Source: Penium margaritaceum
Lineage: Eukaryota; Streptophyta; Zygnematophyceae; Desmidiales; Peniaceae
Reading direction: 5' to 3'
DNA: 64,000 nucleotides
Assembly: GCA_023375785.1 (NCBI GenBank)
Contig: SZWC01015090.1
Location: forward strand, 1 to 64,000
A model generated the notes under the pieces. The model was not told the DNA's origin. It searched no databases and saw only the letters and a list, made by a program, of their open reading frames with translations. The first letter of the stretch is position 1. The number at the start of each line of letters is the position of its first letter. This document shows, one piece after another, positions 35,900-49,455 of the stretch. The translations under genes and the position numbers were made by a program.

Positions 35900-37423
35900 A
35901 CCTTCAATATGTAGTGGCACTGTGTGGCTACCATGCATGGTGACCAATCAAATTATGCATATGTCACTTATCATGACCAAAGATTTTCACTTCATGTGGT
36001 CAACGTTGACAACTCACAACAAAAGTCCTAGATAGTCAGAGGCGGTAACAATGGTTTGAGAACACTTGCTATCAACTAGAAAGCACAAAGACCTTCCCTA
36101 CGTAGTGACACGGCGTGGCAACCATGTACAGTGACAAACCAAAGTAGGCATATGCCACTAACCATGACCAAAAGAATTTCACAGTGTGTCCTCAACGTTG
36201 AAAACTCATTACATGAGTCACAAATGGTCAAAGAGGGAAACAATGGGTTGGGAACACAAGTTATCAACTATCAAGTTCATAAATCTTCAACAAGTAGTGG
36301 CACGGTGTGGCTAGCGTTCACAGTGACCAACCAAAGGATGCATACGTTACTGACTATGACCAAAGAAGTCCACTATGTGTGGTCAACATTGACAACTCAA
36401 AACACGAATCACAAATGGTCAGAGGGAGAGACGATGGTTTGGGAACCTTGTGTATCGACTAGAAAGGACAAAGAACGTCAATATGTAGTAGCACTGTATG
36501 GCTGCTATGCACACGTCACAACCAAACTAGGCATATGTCAATGACCATGACCAATACATTCAGCATAGGTGGTCAACGTTCACAACCCATAACACAAGTC
36601 ACAAATGGTCAGAGGTGGAAAAATGGTTCCGGAATGTTACTTCGTAACAAGCAAGTACAGTGACCTTCAATAAAGAGTAGCACGATGTGGCTACCATGCA
36701 CAATGACCGACCAAAGTAGGCATATGTACTGTCTTTGACAAAAGAGATCCGCTGTGTGTGGTCAACGCTGACAACTCATAATCGAGTCACAATGTTCATA
36801 GGTGGAAACAATGGTTTGGGAACACCAGGTATCAACTAGCAAGCACAGAAACCTTCAAGAAGTAGTGGCACGGTAAGGCTCCCATGTACAATGACCAACC
36901 AAAGTAGGCATGTGTCACTGACCATGACCAACGAATGTCACTATGTGTGGTCACCTTTGACAGCTCATAACACGAGTTACAAATGGTCAGCGAGGGAAAC
37001 AATGGTTTGTAACACTAGTTATTGATTAGCATGTACAAAGACCTTCAACATGTAGAGGCACAGTGTAGCTACCATGCACATTGATCCACCAATGTATGCA
37101 CATGTCACTAACCATAACCAAAGTATTTCACTTCATCTGGTCAACGTTGACAACTCACAACAACAGTCACAGATAGTCAGAGGGCGTAACAATGGTTTGG
37201 AAACACATGCTATTAGCTAGAAATCACAAAGACCTTCAGTACGTAGTGACACGGCGTGGCAACCATGTGCAGCGTTAAACCAAAGTAGGCATATGCCACT
37301 AACCATGACCAAAATAATTTCACAGTGTGTGGTCAATGTTGAAAATTCATAACAAGAGTCACAAATTGTCAGATGGGGAAGCAATGGGTTGGGAACACTA
37401 GTTATCAACTAGGAAGTATAAAC

Positions 37424-37695
37424 ACCTTCAACAAGTAGTGGCACGGCGTGGCTAGCGTGCACAGTGACCAACCAAAGGATGCATACGTCACTGAGTATAA
37501 CCAGATAAGTCCACTATGTGTGGTCGACACTGACAACTCATAACACTGACAGCCAAATGATGCATACGTCATATAATATGAACAATGAAGTTTAGTATGT
37601 GTGGTCAACATTGACAACTCATAACATAAGTCACAAATGGTAAGAGGGAGAGACAATGGTTTGGGAACCCTATGTATCGACTATAAAGGACAAAG
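37424..37695 (+). repeat. Enlarged C monomer with internal duplication
   Basis: 272 bp instead of 191. After AACTCATAACAC the sequence steps back to AGCCAAATGATGCATACG, so about 81 bp of the C monomer is present twice. It continues normally into D at 37696. Confidence 0.85.
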
Positions 37696-40600
37696 AACGT
37701 CAATACGTATTGGCACGGTGTGGCTGATATGCACACCAAACAACCAAACTAGGCATGTGTCACTGACCATAACAAAACATTTTAGTATGGGTGGTCAACG
37801 TTCACAACCCATAACACGAGTCCAAACTGGTCAGAGGGGGAAACAATGACATGGGGATATTAGTTTTAAACTACCAAGTACAACAACCTCCAATAACTAG
37901 GAGCATGGTTTGCCTTCCATGCACAATGACAGACCAAAGTAGGCATATGTACTGCCTTTGATCAAAGAAATCCGATGTGTTTGGTCAATACTGACAACTC
38001 TTAGTATGAGTTACACATGGTCAGAGGGGGAAACAATGGTTTGGGAACACCAGGTATCAAATAGCAAGCACACGGACCTTCAAAAAGAATTGGAAGGGTC
38101 TGGCTACCATGTACAATGACCAACCAACGTAGGCATGTGTCACTGACCATGACCATGGAATGGCACTATGTGTGGTCAAATTTGACAACTCATAACATGA
38201 GTTAGAATTGGTCACAGGGCGGGAACAATGGTTTGTGACTACAAGTTATCGATTAGCAAGTACAAATACCTTCAATATGTAGTGGCACAGCGTGGCTACC
38301 ATGTATAGTGACCAGCCGAAGTATGCGTATGTCTCTGACCATGACCAAAGAAGTTCACTTCATGTGGTCAACTCTGAAAACTCCCAAGAGTCGCAGATAG
38401 TCAGAGGGGGTAACAATGGGTTGAAAACATTGGCTATCCACTAGAAAGCACAAAAACCTTCTGTACGTAGTGACACGGCGTGACAATCATGTACACTGAC
38501 AAACCAAAGTAGGCATGTGCCAATAACCATGACCAAAATAATTTCACAGAGTGTAGTCAAGGTTGAAAACTCATAACACGAGTCACAAATGGTCAGAGGG
38601 GGAAACAATGGGTTGGAAACACTAATTATCATCTAGCAAGTACCCAGACCTTGAACTAGTAGTCGCACGGTGTGGCTAGCGTGGACAGTGACCAACCAAA
38701 TGATGCATACGTCACTGACTATGACCAAATAAGTCCACTATGCGTGGTCATCATTGACAACTCATAACACGAGTCACAAATAGTCAGGGGGAGAGACAAT
38801 GGTTTGGGAACCCTATGAATCATAAAGAAAGAACAAAGAATTTCAATACGTAGTGGCACGGTGTGGCTACTATGCACACCAAACAACCGAACTATGCATA
38901 TGTCACTGACCATGACCAAAGAATTTCGGTATGGGTGGTCAACGTTCACAACCCATAACACAAGTCACAAATGGTCAGAGAGGGGAAACAATGGTTTCCG
39001 AGTATTAGTTTTGAGCTAGCAAGTACAACGACCTTCAATAAGTAGTAGCACGGTGCGGCTACCATGCACAATGACCGAGGAAAGTAGGCAGATGTACTGC
39101 CGTTGACCAAAGAAATCCGCTGTGTGTGGTCAACATTGACAACTCATAATACGAGTCACAAATGGTCAAAAGGGAAAACAATAGTTGGGAACACCAGGTA
39201 TCAACTAGCAGGCAAAGGGACCTTCAATAAGTAGTGGCACATTGTGGCTACCATGTTCAATGACCAACCAAAATAGGCATGTGTCATGACCGAAGAATGT
39301 CAGTATGTGTGGTCAACTTTGACAACTCATAACACGAGTCACAAATTGTCAAAGGGGGAAACAGCGGTTTGTGAATGCTAGTTATCGGCTAGCAAGTACA
39401 AAGACCTTCAATATGTAGTAGCACAATGTGGCTACCATGCACAGTGACCAACCAAAGTATGCATATGTCACTGACAATGACCAAAAATGTTTGCTTCATG
39501 TGGTCTGCGTTGACAACTGACCACAAGAGGTACGGATAGGCATAGGGGGTAACAATGGTTTGGGAACACTGGCTATCAACTAGAAAGCACAAAGACCTTC
39601 AGTACGTAATGACACAGCGTGGCAACCATGTACAGAGACAAACCAAAGTAGGCATATGCCACTAAACTTGACCAAAATGCTTTCAAAGTGTGTGGTCAAC
39701 GTTGAGAACTCATAACACGAGTCACAAATGGTAAGAGGGGGAAACAATGGGTTGCGAACATCATATATCAACTAGCAGGTACAAAGACCTTCAACAAGTA
39801 GTGACACAGTCTGGCTGGCGTGCACAGTGACCAACCAAATGATGTATACGTTACTGACTATGACTAAAGAAGTTTACTATGTATGGTCAACATTGACAAC
39901 TAATAACACAAGTCACAAATGGTCAGAGGGAGAGACAATGGTGTGGGAGCCCTATTTATCGACTAGAACGGACAAAGAACTTTAATACGTACTGGCACGG
40001 TGTGGCTACTATGCACATCGAACAACCAAACTAGGCAGATGTTAGTGACCCTTACAAAATAATTTCAGTATGGGTGGTCAACGTTCACAACCAATAACAC
40101 GAGTCACAAATGGGCAGAGAAGGAAACAATGGTTTCAGGATATTAGTTTTCAACTAGGTAGGACACAGACCTCCAATAAGTAGTAGCACGGTGTGGCTAC
40201 TATGCACAATGACCGACCAAAATAAGCATACGTACTGCCTTTGACCAAACAAATCCGCTGTGTGTGGTCAACGTTGAAAACTCATAATACAAGTCACAAA
40301 TAGTCAGAGGGGAAAACAATGGTTCGGGAACACCAGTTATCAACAAGCAAGCACAGGGACCTTCAATAAGTAGTGGCACGGTGTGTCTACCATGGACAAT
40401 GACCAACCAAAGTAGGCATGTGTCACTGGCCATGACCAAAGAATGTCACTATGTGTGGTCAACATCGACAACTCATAACACAAGTCATAAATGGTCAGAG
40501 GGTGAAACAATGGCTTTTGAATACTAGTTACTGTTTAGCAAGTACAAAGACCTTCAACATGTAGTGGCAGGGTGTGGCTACCATGCATAGGGATCCACCA

Positions 40601-42407
40601 AAGTATTCATATGTCAGTGACCATGACCAGAGTATTTCACTTCATGTGGTCAACGTTGACAACTCACAACAAAAGTCACAGATAGTAAGAGGGGGTAACA
40701 ATGGTTTGGGAACACTTGCTACAACTAGAACGCACAAAGACCTTCAATACGTAGTGACACGGCGTGGCAACCATGTACAGTGACAAACCAAAGTAGGCAT
40801 ATGCCACTAACCATGCCCAAAAGAGTTTCATAGTGTGTGGTCAGTGTTGAAAACTCATAACACGAGTCACAGATGGTCAGAGGGTGAAAATATGGGTTGG
40901 GATCACTAGTCTTCAACTAGGGAGTACAAACACCTTCAAGAAGTAGTGGCACGGTGTGGCTAGCGTGCATAATGACCAAGCAAATGGTGCATACGTCACT
41001 GACTATGACCAAAGAAGTCAAATGTGTGTGGTCAACATTGACAACTCATAACACGAGTAACAAACGGCCAGAGGGAGAGACAATGGGTTGGGAACCCTAT
41101 GTATCGACTAGAAAGGACAAAGAACTTCAATATGTAGTGGCAGGTTGTGGGTACTGTGCACACCAAAAAACCAACCTAGGCACATGTCACTAACCATGAT
41201 CAAAGAGTTTCAGTATGGGTGGTCAACGCTCACAACCCATAACACGAGTCACAAATGGTTAGAGGCGGAAACAATGGTTTCGGAGTATTAGTTTTCAACT
41301 AGCAAGTACAACACCCTTGCATATGTAGTAGCACGGTGTGGCTACCATGCAGAATGACCGACTAAAGTAGGCATATGTACTGCCTTTGACAAAAGAAAAC
41401 GGCTATGCGTGGTCAATGTGACAACTCATAATACGAGTAAAAAATGCTCAAAGGGGGCAACAATGGTTTGGGAACACCAGGTATCAACTAGGAAGCATAG
41501 AGACCTCCAATAAGCAGTGGCACGGTAAGGCTACCATGTATAATGACCAACCAAAGTAGGCATGTGTCACTGACCATGACCAACAAATGTCACTGTGTGT
41601 GGTCACGTTTGACAACTCATAACACAAGTCACAAATGGTCAGAGGGGGAAAGAATGGTTTGTGAATACTAGTTGTCGGTTTGCAAGTACAAAGACCTTCA
41701 ATATGTAGTGGCACAGTGTAGCTTCCATGCACAGGGATCCACCAAAGTATGCAAATGTCACTGACCATGACCAAAGTATTTCACTTCATGTGGTTAACGT
41801 GGACAACTCACAACAAGAGTCACAGATAGTCAGAGGGGGTAACAATGGTTTGGGAACACATGTTATCAAATAGAAAGCACAAAGACCTTCAGTATGTAGC
41901 GATACAGCGTGGCAACCATGTACAGTGACAAACCAAACTAGGCATATGCGGCCAACCATGACCAAACGAATTTCACAGCATGTGGTCCACGTTGAAAACA
42001 GATAACACGAGTCACAAATCGTCAGGTGTGGAAACAATGGGTTGGGAACACTAGTTATCAACTAGCAAGTACAAACACCTTCAACAAGTAGTAGCACGGT
42101 GTAGCTAGCGTGCACATTGACCAACCAAATGATGCATACGTCACTAAGTACGACAAAATAAGTCCACTATGTGTGGTCGACATTGACAACTCATAGCCAA
42201 ATCACAAATGGTCAGAGGGAGAGACAATGGTGTAGGGACCATATGTATCGACTAGACAAGACAAATAACTTCAATACGTAGTGACACGGTGTGGCTACTA
42301 TGCAGACCAAACAACCAAACAAGGCATATGTCACTGACCATGACTGAAGAATTTTGTTATGGTTGGTCAACTTTCCCAACCCATAACCCGAGTCACAAAT
42401 GGTGAGA

Positions 42408-42422
42408 GGGGGGGGGGGGGGG
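42408..42422 (+). repeat. Expanded G tract in a D monomer
   Basis: 15 consecutive G where most monomers have four to six (GTCAGAGGGGG). Other expansions of the same monomer position: 5021-5031 (11 G), 47334-47346 (13 G) and 58544-58554 (11 G). Confidence 0.9.
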
Positions 42423-45140
42423 AAGAATGGTTTTGGAATATTAGTTTTCAACTAGCAAGTACAACGACCTTCAATGTGTAGTAGCACGGTGTGGCTACCG
42501 TGCACTACGAACGAGCAAAGTAGGCATATGTACTGCCTCTTACCAAAGAAATCCGCTGTGTGTGGTCAACATTGACAACTCATAGTCCGAGTTGCAAATG
42601 GTCAGAGGGGTAAACAATTGTTTGGGAACACCAGGTGTCAACTAGCAAGTAGAAGGACCTTCAATAAGTAGTGGCACGGAGTGGCTACCATGTACAATGA
42701 CCAACCAAAGGAGGCATGTGTCACTGACCATGACCAAAGACGGTCACTATGTGTGGTCAAATCTGACAACTCATAACAGGACTCACAAGTGGTCAGATGG
42801 GGAAACAATGGTTTGTGAATACTAGTTATCAGTTACCAAGTACAAAGACATTCAATATGTAGTGGCGCAGTGTGGCTACCATGCACAGGGACCAACCAAA
42901 GTATGCATATGTCACTGACCATGACCAGAGAATTTCACTTCATGTGGTCAACATTGACAACTCACAACAAGAGTCACATATAATCAAATGTGGTAACAAT
43001 GGTTTGGGAATACTGGCTATCAACTAGAAATCACAAAGACCTTTAGTACCTAGTAACACGGCGTGGCAACCATGTACATTGACAAACCAAAGTAGGCATA
43101 TGCCAATAACCATGACCAAAATTATTTAACAGTGTATGGTCAACGTTAAAGTCTCATAACACGAGTCGCAAATGGTCAGAGTGGGAGACAATGGGTTGGG
43201 AATACTAGTTATGAACTAGCAAGTACACAGACCTTCAACAAGTACTGCCAAAGTATGGCTAGCGTGCTCAGTGACCGACCAAAGGATGCATATGTCACTG
43301 AAAATGACCAAAGAGGTCCACTATGTGTGGTCAACATTGAAAACTCAAAACACGAGTCACAAATTGTCAGAGGGAGAGACAATGGTTTGGGAATCCTATT
43401 TGTCCAGTAAAAAGGACAAAGACCTTCAATACATAGTGGCACAGTGTGGCTGCTATGCACACTAAACAACCAAACTAGGCATATGTCACTGACCATGACG
43501 AAAGAATTTTAGTATGGATGGTCAACATTCACAACCCATAACACGAGTCACAAATGGTCAGAGGGGGAAACAATGGTTTCGGGATATTAATGTCAGCTAG
43601 CAAGTACAACAACCTTGAATAAGTAGTAGAACGCTGTGACTACCGTGCACAATGACGGACCAAAGTAGGCATATGTACTGCATTTGACGAAAGAAATCTG
43701 TTGTGTGTGGTCAACGTTGACAACTCATAATACGAGTCACAAATTTTCAGAGTGGGAAACAATGGTTTGGAAACACTAGGTATCAACTAGCAAGCACAAA
43801 GACCTTCAATACGTAGTGGCACGGTGTGGCTACCATGTACAACGACCAGCCAAAATAGGCATGTGCCACTGACCATGCCCAGAGAATGTCCCTATGTGTG
43901 GTCAACTTTCACAACTCATAACACGAGTCACAAATGGTCAGAGGGGGAAACAATGGTTTGTAAATGCTAGTGATCGATTAGCAAGTACAAGGACCTTCAA
44001 TATGTACTGGCATAGTGTGGCTATCATGCACAGTGACCGACCAAGTTATGCATATGTCACTGACCATGACCAAATAATTTTACTTTATGTGGTCAGCGTT
44101 TACAACTCACAACAAGATTCATAGATAGTCAGAGGGGGTAACAATGGTTTGGGAACACTGGCCATCAACTAGAAAGCACAAATACCTTCAGTACGTATTG
44201 ACACGGCGTGGCAACCATGTACAGTGACACACCAACGCAGGCATATGCCTCACCATGACCAAAACAATTCTACAGTTTGTGGTCAACGTTGAAAAGTCAT
44301 AACACGAGTAACAAATGGTATGAGGGGAAAACAATGGGTTGGAAACACTAGTTATCAACTAGCAAGTACAAAGACCTTCAACATGCAGTGCCACGGTGTG
44401 GCTAGCGTGCACAGTGACCAACCAAAGGATGCATACGTCACTGACTATGACCAAATAAGTCAACTATGTGTTGTCAACATTGACAACTCATAACACGAGT
44501 CACAAATGGTCGGAGGGAAAGACAATGGTTTGGGAACCCTGGGTACTGACTACAAAGGAGAACGAACTTTCATACGCTGTGGCACAATGTGGCTACTATG
44601 CACACCAAACAACCAAACCAGGCATATATCACTGACCATGACCAAAGAATTTGAATATGGGTGGTCAACGTTCACAACCCATAACACGAGTCACAAATGG
44701 TCAGAGGGGGGAAACAATGGTCTCGGAATATTAGTTTTCAACTAGCAAGTACAACGACCTTCAATAAGTAGTAGCATGGTGTGGCTACCATGCACAATGA
44801 CCGACCAAAGTAGGCATTTTTACCGCCTTTTGACCAAAGAATATCGCTGTGTGTGGTCAATGTTGACAACTCATAATACAAGTCACAAATGGTGAGAGGG
44901 GAGGAAACAATGGTTTGCAAACACCATGTATCAACTAGCAAGCACATGGACCTTTAAAAAGTACTGGCACGGTGTGGCTACCATGTACAATGACCAACCA
45001 AAGTAGGCATGTGTCACTAACCATGACGAAGGAATGTCACTATGTGTGGTCACCTTTGACAACTCATAACAAGAGTCACAATTAGTCAAAGGGGGAGACA
45101 ATTGTTTGTGAATACTAGTTATTGATTAGCAAGTACAAAT

Positions 45141-45287
45141 ATCTTCAATATGTAGTTGCAGTGTGTGGCTAAAATGCACAGTTTCACTTCATGTGCTCAA
45201 TATTGACAACTCACAACAAGAGTCACAAATAGTCAAAGGGGGTAACAACGGTTTGGGAATACTGGCTATCAACTTAAAAGCACAAAG
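45141..45287 (+). repeat. Shortened A monomer (deletion variant 3)
   Basis: 147 bp with the ATGCACAG/TTTCACTTC junction and TGTGCTCAA, matching 15718-15864 at an offset of about 29,423 bp. It is a marker of the long-range duplication. Confidence 0.9.
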
Positions 45288-48200
45288 ACCTTTAGTATGT
45301 AGTGACACGTTGTGGCAACCATGTACAGTGATAGACCAAAGTAGGCATATGCCACTAACCACGACCAAAAGAGTTCCACACTGTGTTTTCAACATTGAAA
45401 AGTTATATCACGAGTCACAAATGGTCAGAGGGGGAAACAATGGGTTGGGAAAACTAGTCTTCAACTAGCAAGTACAAAAATCTTCAACATGTAGTGGCAC
45501 GGCGTGGGTAGCGTGTACAGTGACCAACCAAACGATGCAATGTCACCGTTTATGACAAAAGAAGTCCAATACGTGTGGTTAACAGTGACAACTCATAACA
45601 CGAGTCACAAATTGTCAGAGGGAGAGACAATGATTTGGAAACCCCTTATTGACTAGAAAAGACAAAGAACTTCAATACGTAGTAGCATCGTGTGGCTACG
45701 ATGCACACCAAACAATAACACTAGACATATGTCACTAACCATGACCAAATAACTTCAGTATGGGTAGTCAACATTCACAACCCATAACACGAGTCACAAA
45801 TTGTCTAAGGATGAAAAAATGGTTTCAGAATATTAGTTATTAACTAGCAAGTACAACGACCTTAAAAACGTAGTAGCACGGTGTGGCTACCATGCACAAT
45901 GTCCGACAAAAGTAGGCATATGTACTGCCTTTGACCAAAGAAATCCGCTGTGTGTGGTCAACGTTGACAACACATCCTACGAGTCACAAATGGTCATAGG
46001 GGGAAACAGTGGGTTGGGAACACTAGGTATCAACTAGAAAGCACAAGGACCTCCAATATGTAGTGGCATGGTGTGGCTACCATGTACAATGACCAATCAA
46101 CGTAGGCATGTGTCACTGACCATGGCCAAAGAATGTCACTATGTGCGGTCAACTTTGACAACTCATAACACGAGTCACAAATGGTCGGAGGGGAAAACAA
46201 TGGTTTTTGAATACTAGTTGTCGATTAGCAAGTACAAAGACCTTCAATATGTAGTGGCATACTGTGGCTACCAAGCACAGTGATCAACCAAAGTATGCAT
46301 ATGTCATTGACCATGACAAATGAATTCAACTTCATGTGGTCATTGTTGACCACTCACAACAAGAGTCACAGATAGTCATAGGGGGGTAACAATGGGTTGG
46401 GAACACTGGGTATCAACTAGAAAGCACACAAACCTTCAGTGCGTAGTGACACAGCATGCCAAGCATGTATAGTGATAAACCAAAGTAGGCATATGCCACT
46501 AACCATGACCAGAAGAGTCTCACAGTGTGTGGTCAACATTGAGAATACATAACACGAGTCACAAATGGTCAGAGGGGGAAACAATGGGTTCAGAACACTA
46601 GTTATCAACTAGCAAATACAAACACCTTCAACAAGTAGAGGCACTGTGTGGATAGCGTGCACAGTGACCAACCAAAGGATGCATATGTCACTGACTAGGA
46701 CCAAAGAAATCCACTATGTGTGGTCAACATTGACAACTCATAACACGAGTCACAAATGGTGAGAGGGAGAGACAATGGTTTGGGAACCCTATGTATTTAA
46801 TATAAAGGACAAGGAACTTCAATACATAGTGGCACGGTGTGGCTACTATGTGCATCGAACAGCCAAACTAGGCAGATGTCACTGACCATGACAAACAAAA
46901 TTCAGTATGGGTGGTCAAGTTCACAACTCATAACGCAAGTCACAAATGGTCAGAGGGGGAAACAATGGTTTCTGAATATTAGTTTTAAACTAGCAAGTAC
47001 AACGACCTTCAATAAGTAGTAGCGCTGCGTGGCTTCCATGCACAATGAACGGCAAACGTAGGCATATGTAGTGCATTTTACCAAAGAATTCCGCTGTGTA
47101 AGGTCAACGTTGAAAACTCATAATACGAGTCACAAATGGTCAGAGGGGGAAATAATAGTTTGGGAACACCAGGTATCAACTACCAACCACAAGGACACTC
47201 AATAATCAGTGGCACGGTGTGGCTACCATGTATAATGACCAACGGAAGTAGGCATGTGTCACTGACCATGACCAAAGACTTTCACTGTGTGTGGTCAACT
47301 TTGACAACTCATAACATGAGTCACAAATGGTAAGGGGGGGGGGGGGACAATGGTTAATGAATACAAGTTATCGATAAGAAAGTACACAAACCTTCCATTT
47401 GTAGTGGCACAGTGTGGCTACCATGCATTGTGTCCAACCAAAGTATGCATATGTCACTGACCATGCCCAAAGAGTTTAACTTCATGTGGTCAACATTGAC
47501 CACTCACAACAAGAGTCACAGATAGTCATAGGGGGTAACAATGGGTTGGGAACACCAGCTATCAACTAGAAAACACAAAGACCTTCAGTACGGAGTGACA
47601 CGGCATGGAAACCATGTACAGTGACAAACCAAAGTAGGCATGTGCCACTAACCATGACCAAAAGAATTTCAGTGTGTGGTCAACGTTGAAAACTCATAAC
47701 ACGAGTCACAAATGGTCAGAGGGGGGGAACAATGGGTAGGGAACACTAGTTATCAACTAGCAAGTACAAACACCTTCAGCAAGTAGAGGCACGGTGTTGC
47801 TAGCGTGCACAGTGACCAAACAAAGGATGCATATGTCACTGACTATGACCAAAGGAATCCACAATATGTGGTCAACATTGACAACTCATAACACAATTCC
47901 TGAATGGTCAGAGGGAGAGACAATGGTTTTGGAATCCTATGTATTGACTAGAGGCGCAAACAACTTCAATACGTAGTGGCACAGTGTGGCTGCTATTCAC
48001 ACCGAAAACCCAAACTAGGCATATGTCACTGACCATGACCTAAGAATTTCAGTATGGGTGGTCAACGTTCACAACCCATAACACGAGTCATAAACGGTCA
48101 GAGGGGGAAACAATGGTTTCCGAATAGTAGTTTTCAACTAGCAAGTACAGCGACTTTAAACAAGTAGTAGCACGTCGCGGCTACCATACACAGTGACCGG

Positions 48201-49273
48201 CCTAAGTACGCATATATACTGCCTTTGAGCAAACAAATCCGCAGTGTGTGGTCAACGTTGACAACTCATAACATGACTCACAAATGGTTTGGGAACACAA
48301 GGTATCAACTAGCAAGCACATGGACCTTCAATGTGTAGTGGCATGGTATGGCTACCATGTACAATGACCAACCAAGGTAGGCATGTGTCACTGACCATGA
48401 CCAAAGAATGTCACTATGTGTGGTAAACTTTGACAACTCATAACACGAGTCACAAATGGTCAGAGGGGAAGATAAAGGTTTGTGAATACTACTCATCAAT
48501 TAGCAAGTACACAGACCTGCCACATGTAGTGGCATGGTGTGGCTACCATGCAGAGTGACCAACCAAAGCATGCATATGTCACTGTCCATGAACAAATAAT
48601 TTCACTTCATGTGGTCAACGTTGACAACTCACAACTCACAATTAGTCAGAGGTGTAACAATGGTTTGGGATCACTAGCGCCCATCTAGAAAGCACAAAGA
48701 CCTTCAATACGCAGTGACACGGCGTGGCAACCACGTACAGTGACAATCTAAAGTAGGCATATTCCACTAACCATGAGGAAAAGAATTTCGGAGTGTGTGG
48801 TCAACGTTGAAAACTCATAAGAGGAGTCACAAATGGTCAGAGTGGGAAACAATGGGTTGGAAACACTAGTTGTGAACTAGAAAGTACAAAGACATTCAAC
48901 AAGTAGTGGCACGGTGTATCTAGAGTGCATAGTGACCAACCAAAGGATACATATGTCACTGACTATGAAGAAAGAAATCCACTATGTGTGGTCAACATTG
49001 ACAACTCATAACACGAGTCTTGAATGGTCAGAGGAAGAGACACTGGTATGGGAACCCTATGTATCGACTAGAAAGGACAAAAAACTTCAGTACGTAGTGG
49101 CACAGTGTGGCTACTATGCACACCAAACAACGAACCTAGGCATATGTCACTGGACATGACCAGAGAGTTTTAGTATGGGTGGTCAACGTTCACAACCCAT
49201 AACAAGAGTCACAAATGGTCAGAGGGGGAAACAATGGTTTCGGAATATTTGTTTTCAACTAGCAAGTACAACG

Positions 49274-49455
49274 ACGTTGAATAAGTAGTAGCACGGTGTG
49301 GCAACCATGTACAATGACCAACCAAAGCAGGCATGTGTCACTGACCATGACCAAAGAATATCACTATGTGTGGTCCACTTTGGCAACTAATAAGAGGAGT
49401 CACAACTGGTCAAAGGGGGAAGCAATGCTTTGTGAGTCAATTAGCAAGTACAAAG
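49274..49455 (+). repeat. E/F hybrid monomer, second of a duplicated pair
   Basis: 182 bp. E start (AGTAGTAGCACGG), F body (GTACAATGACCAACC, AAAGCAGGCATGTG), and the same short F end as 18718-18899. It gives a five-monomer HOR A-B-C-D-E/F. Confidence 0.88.
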
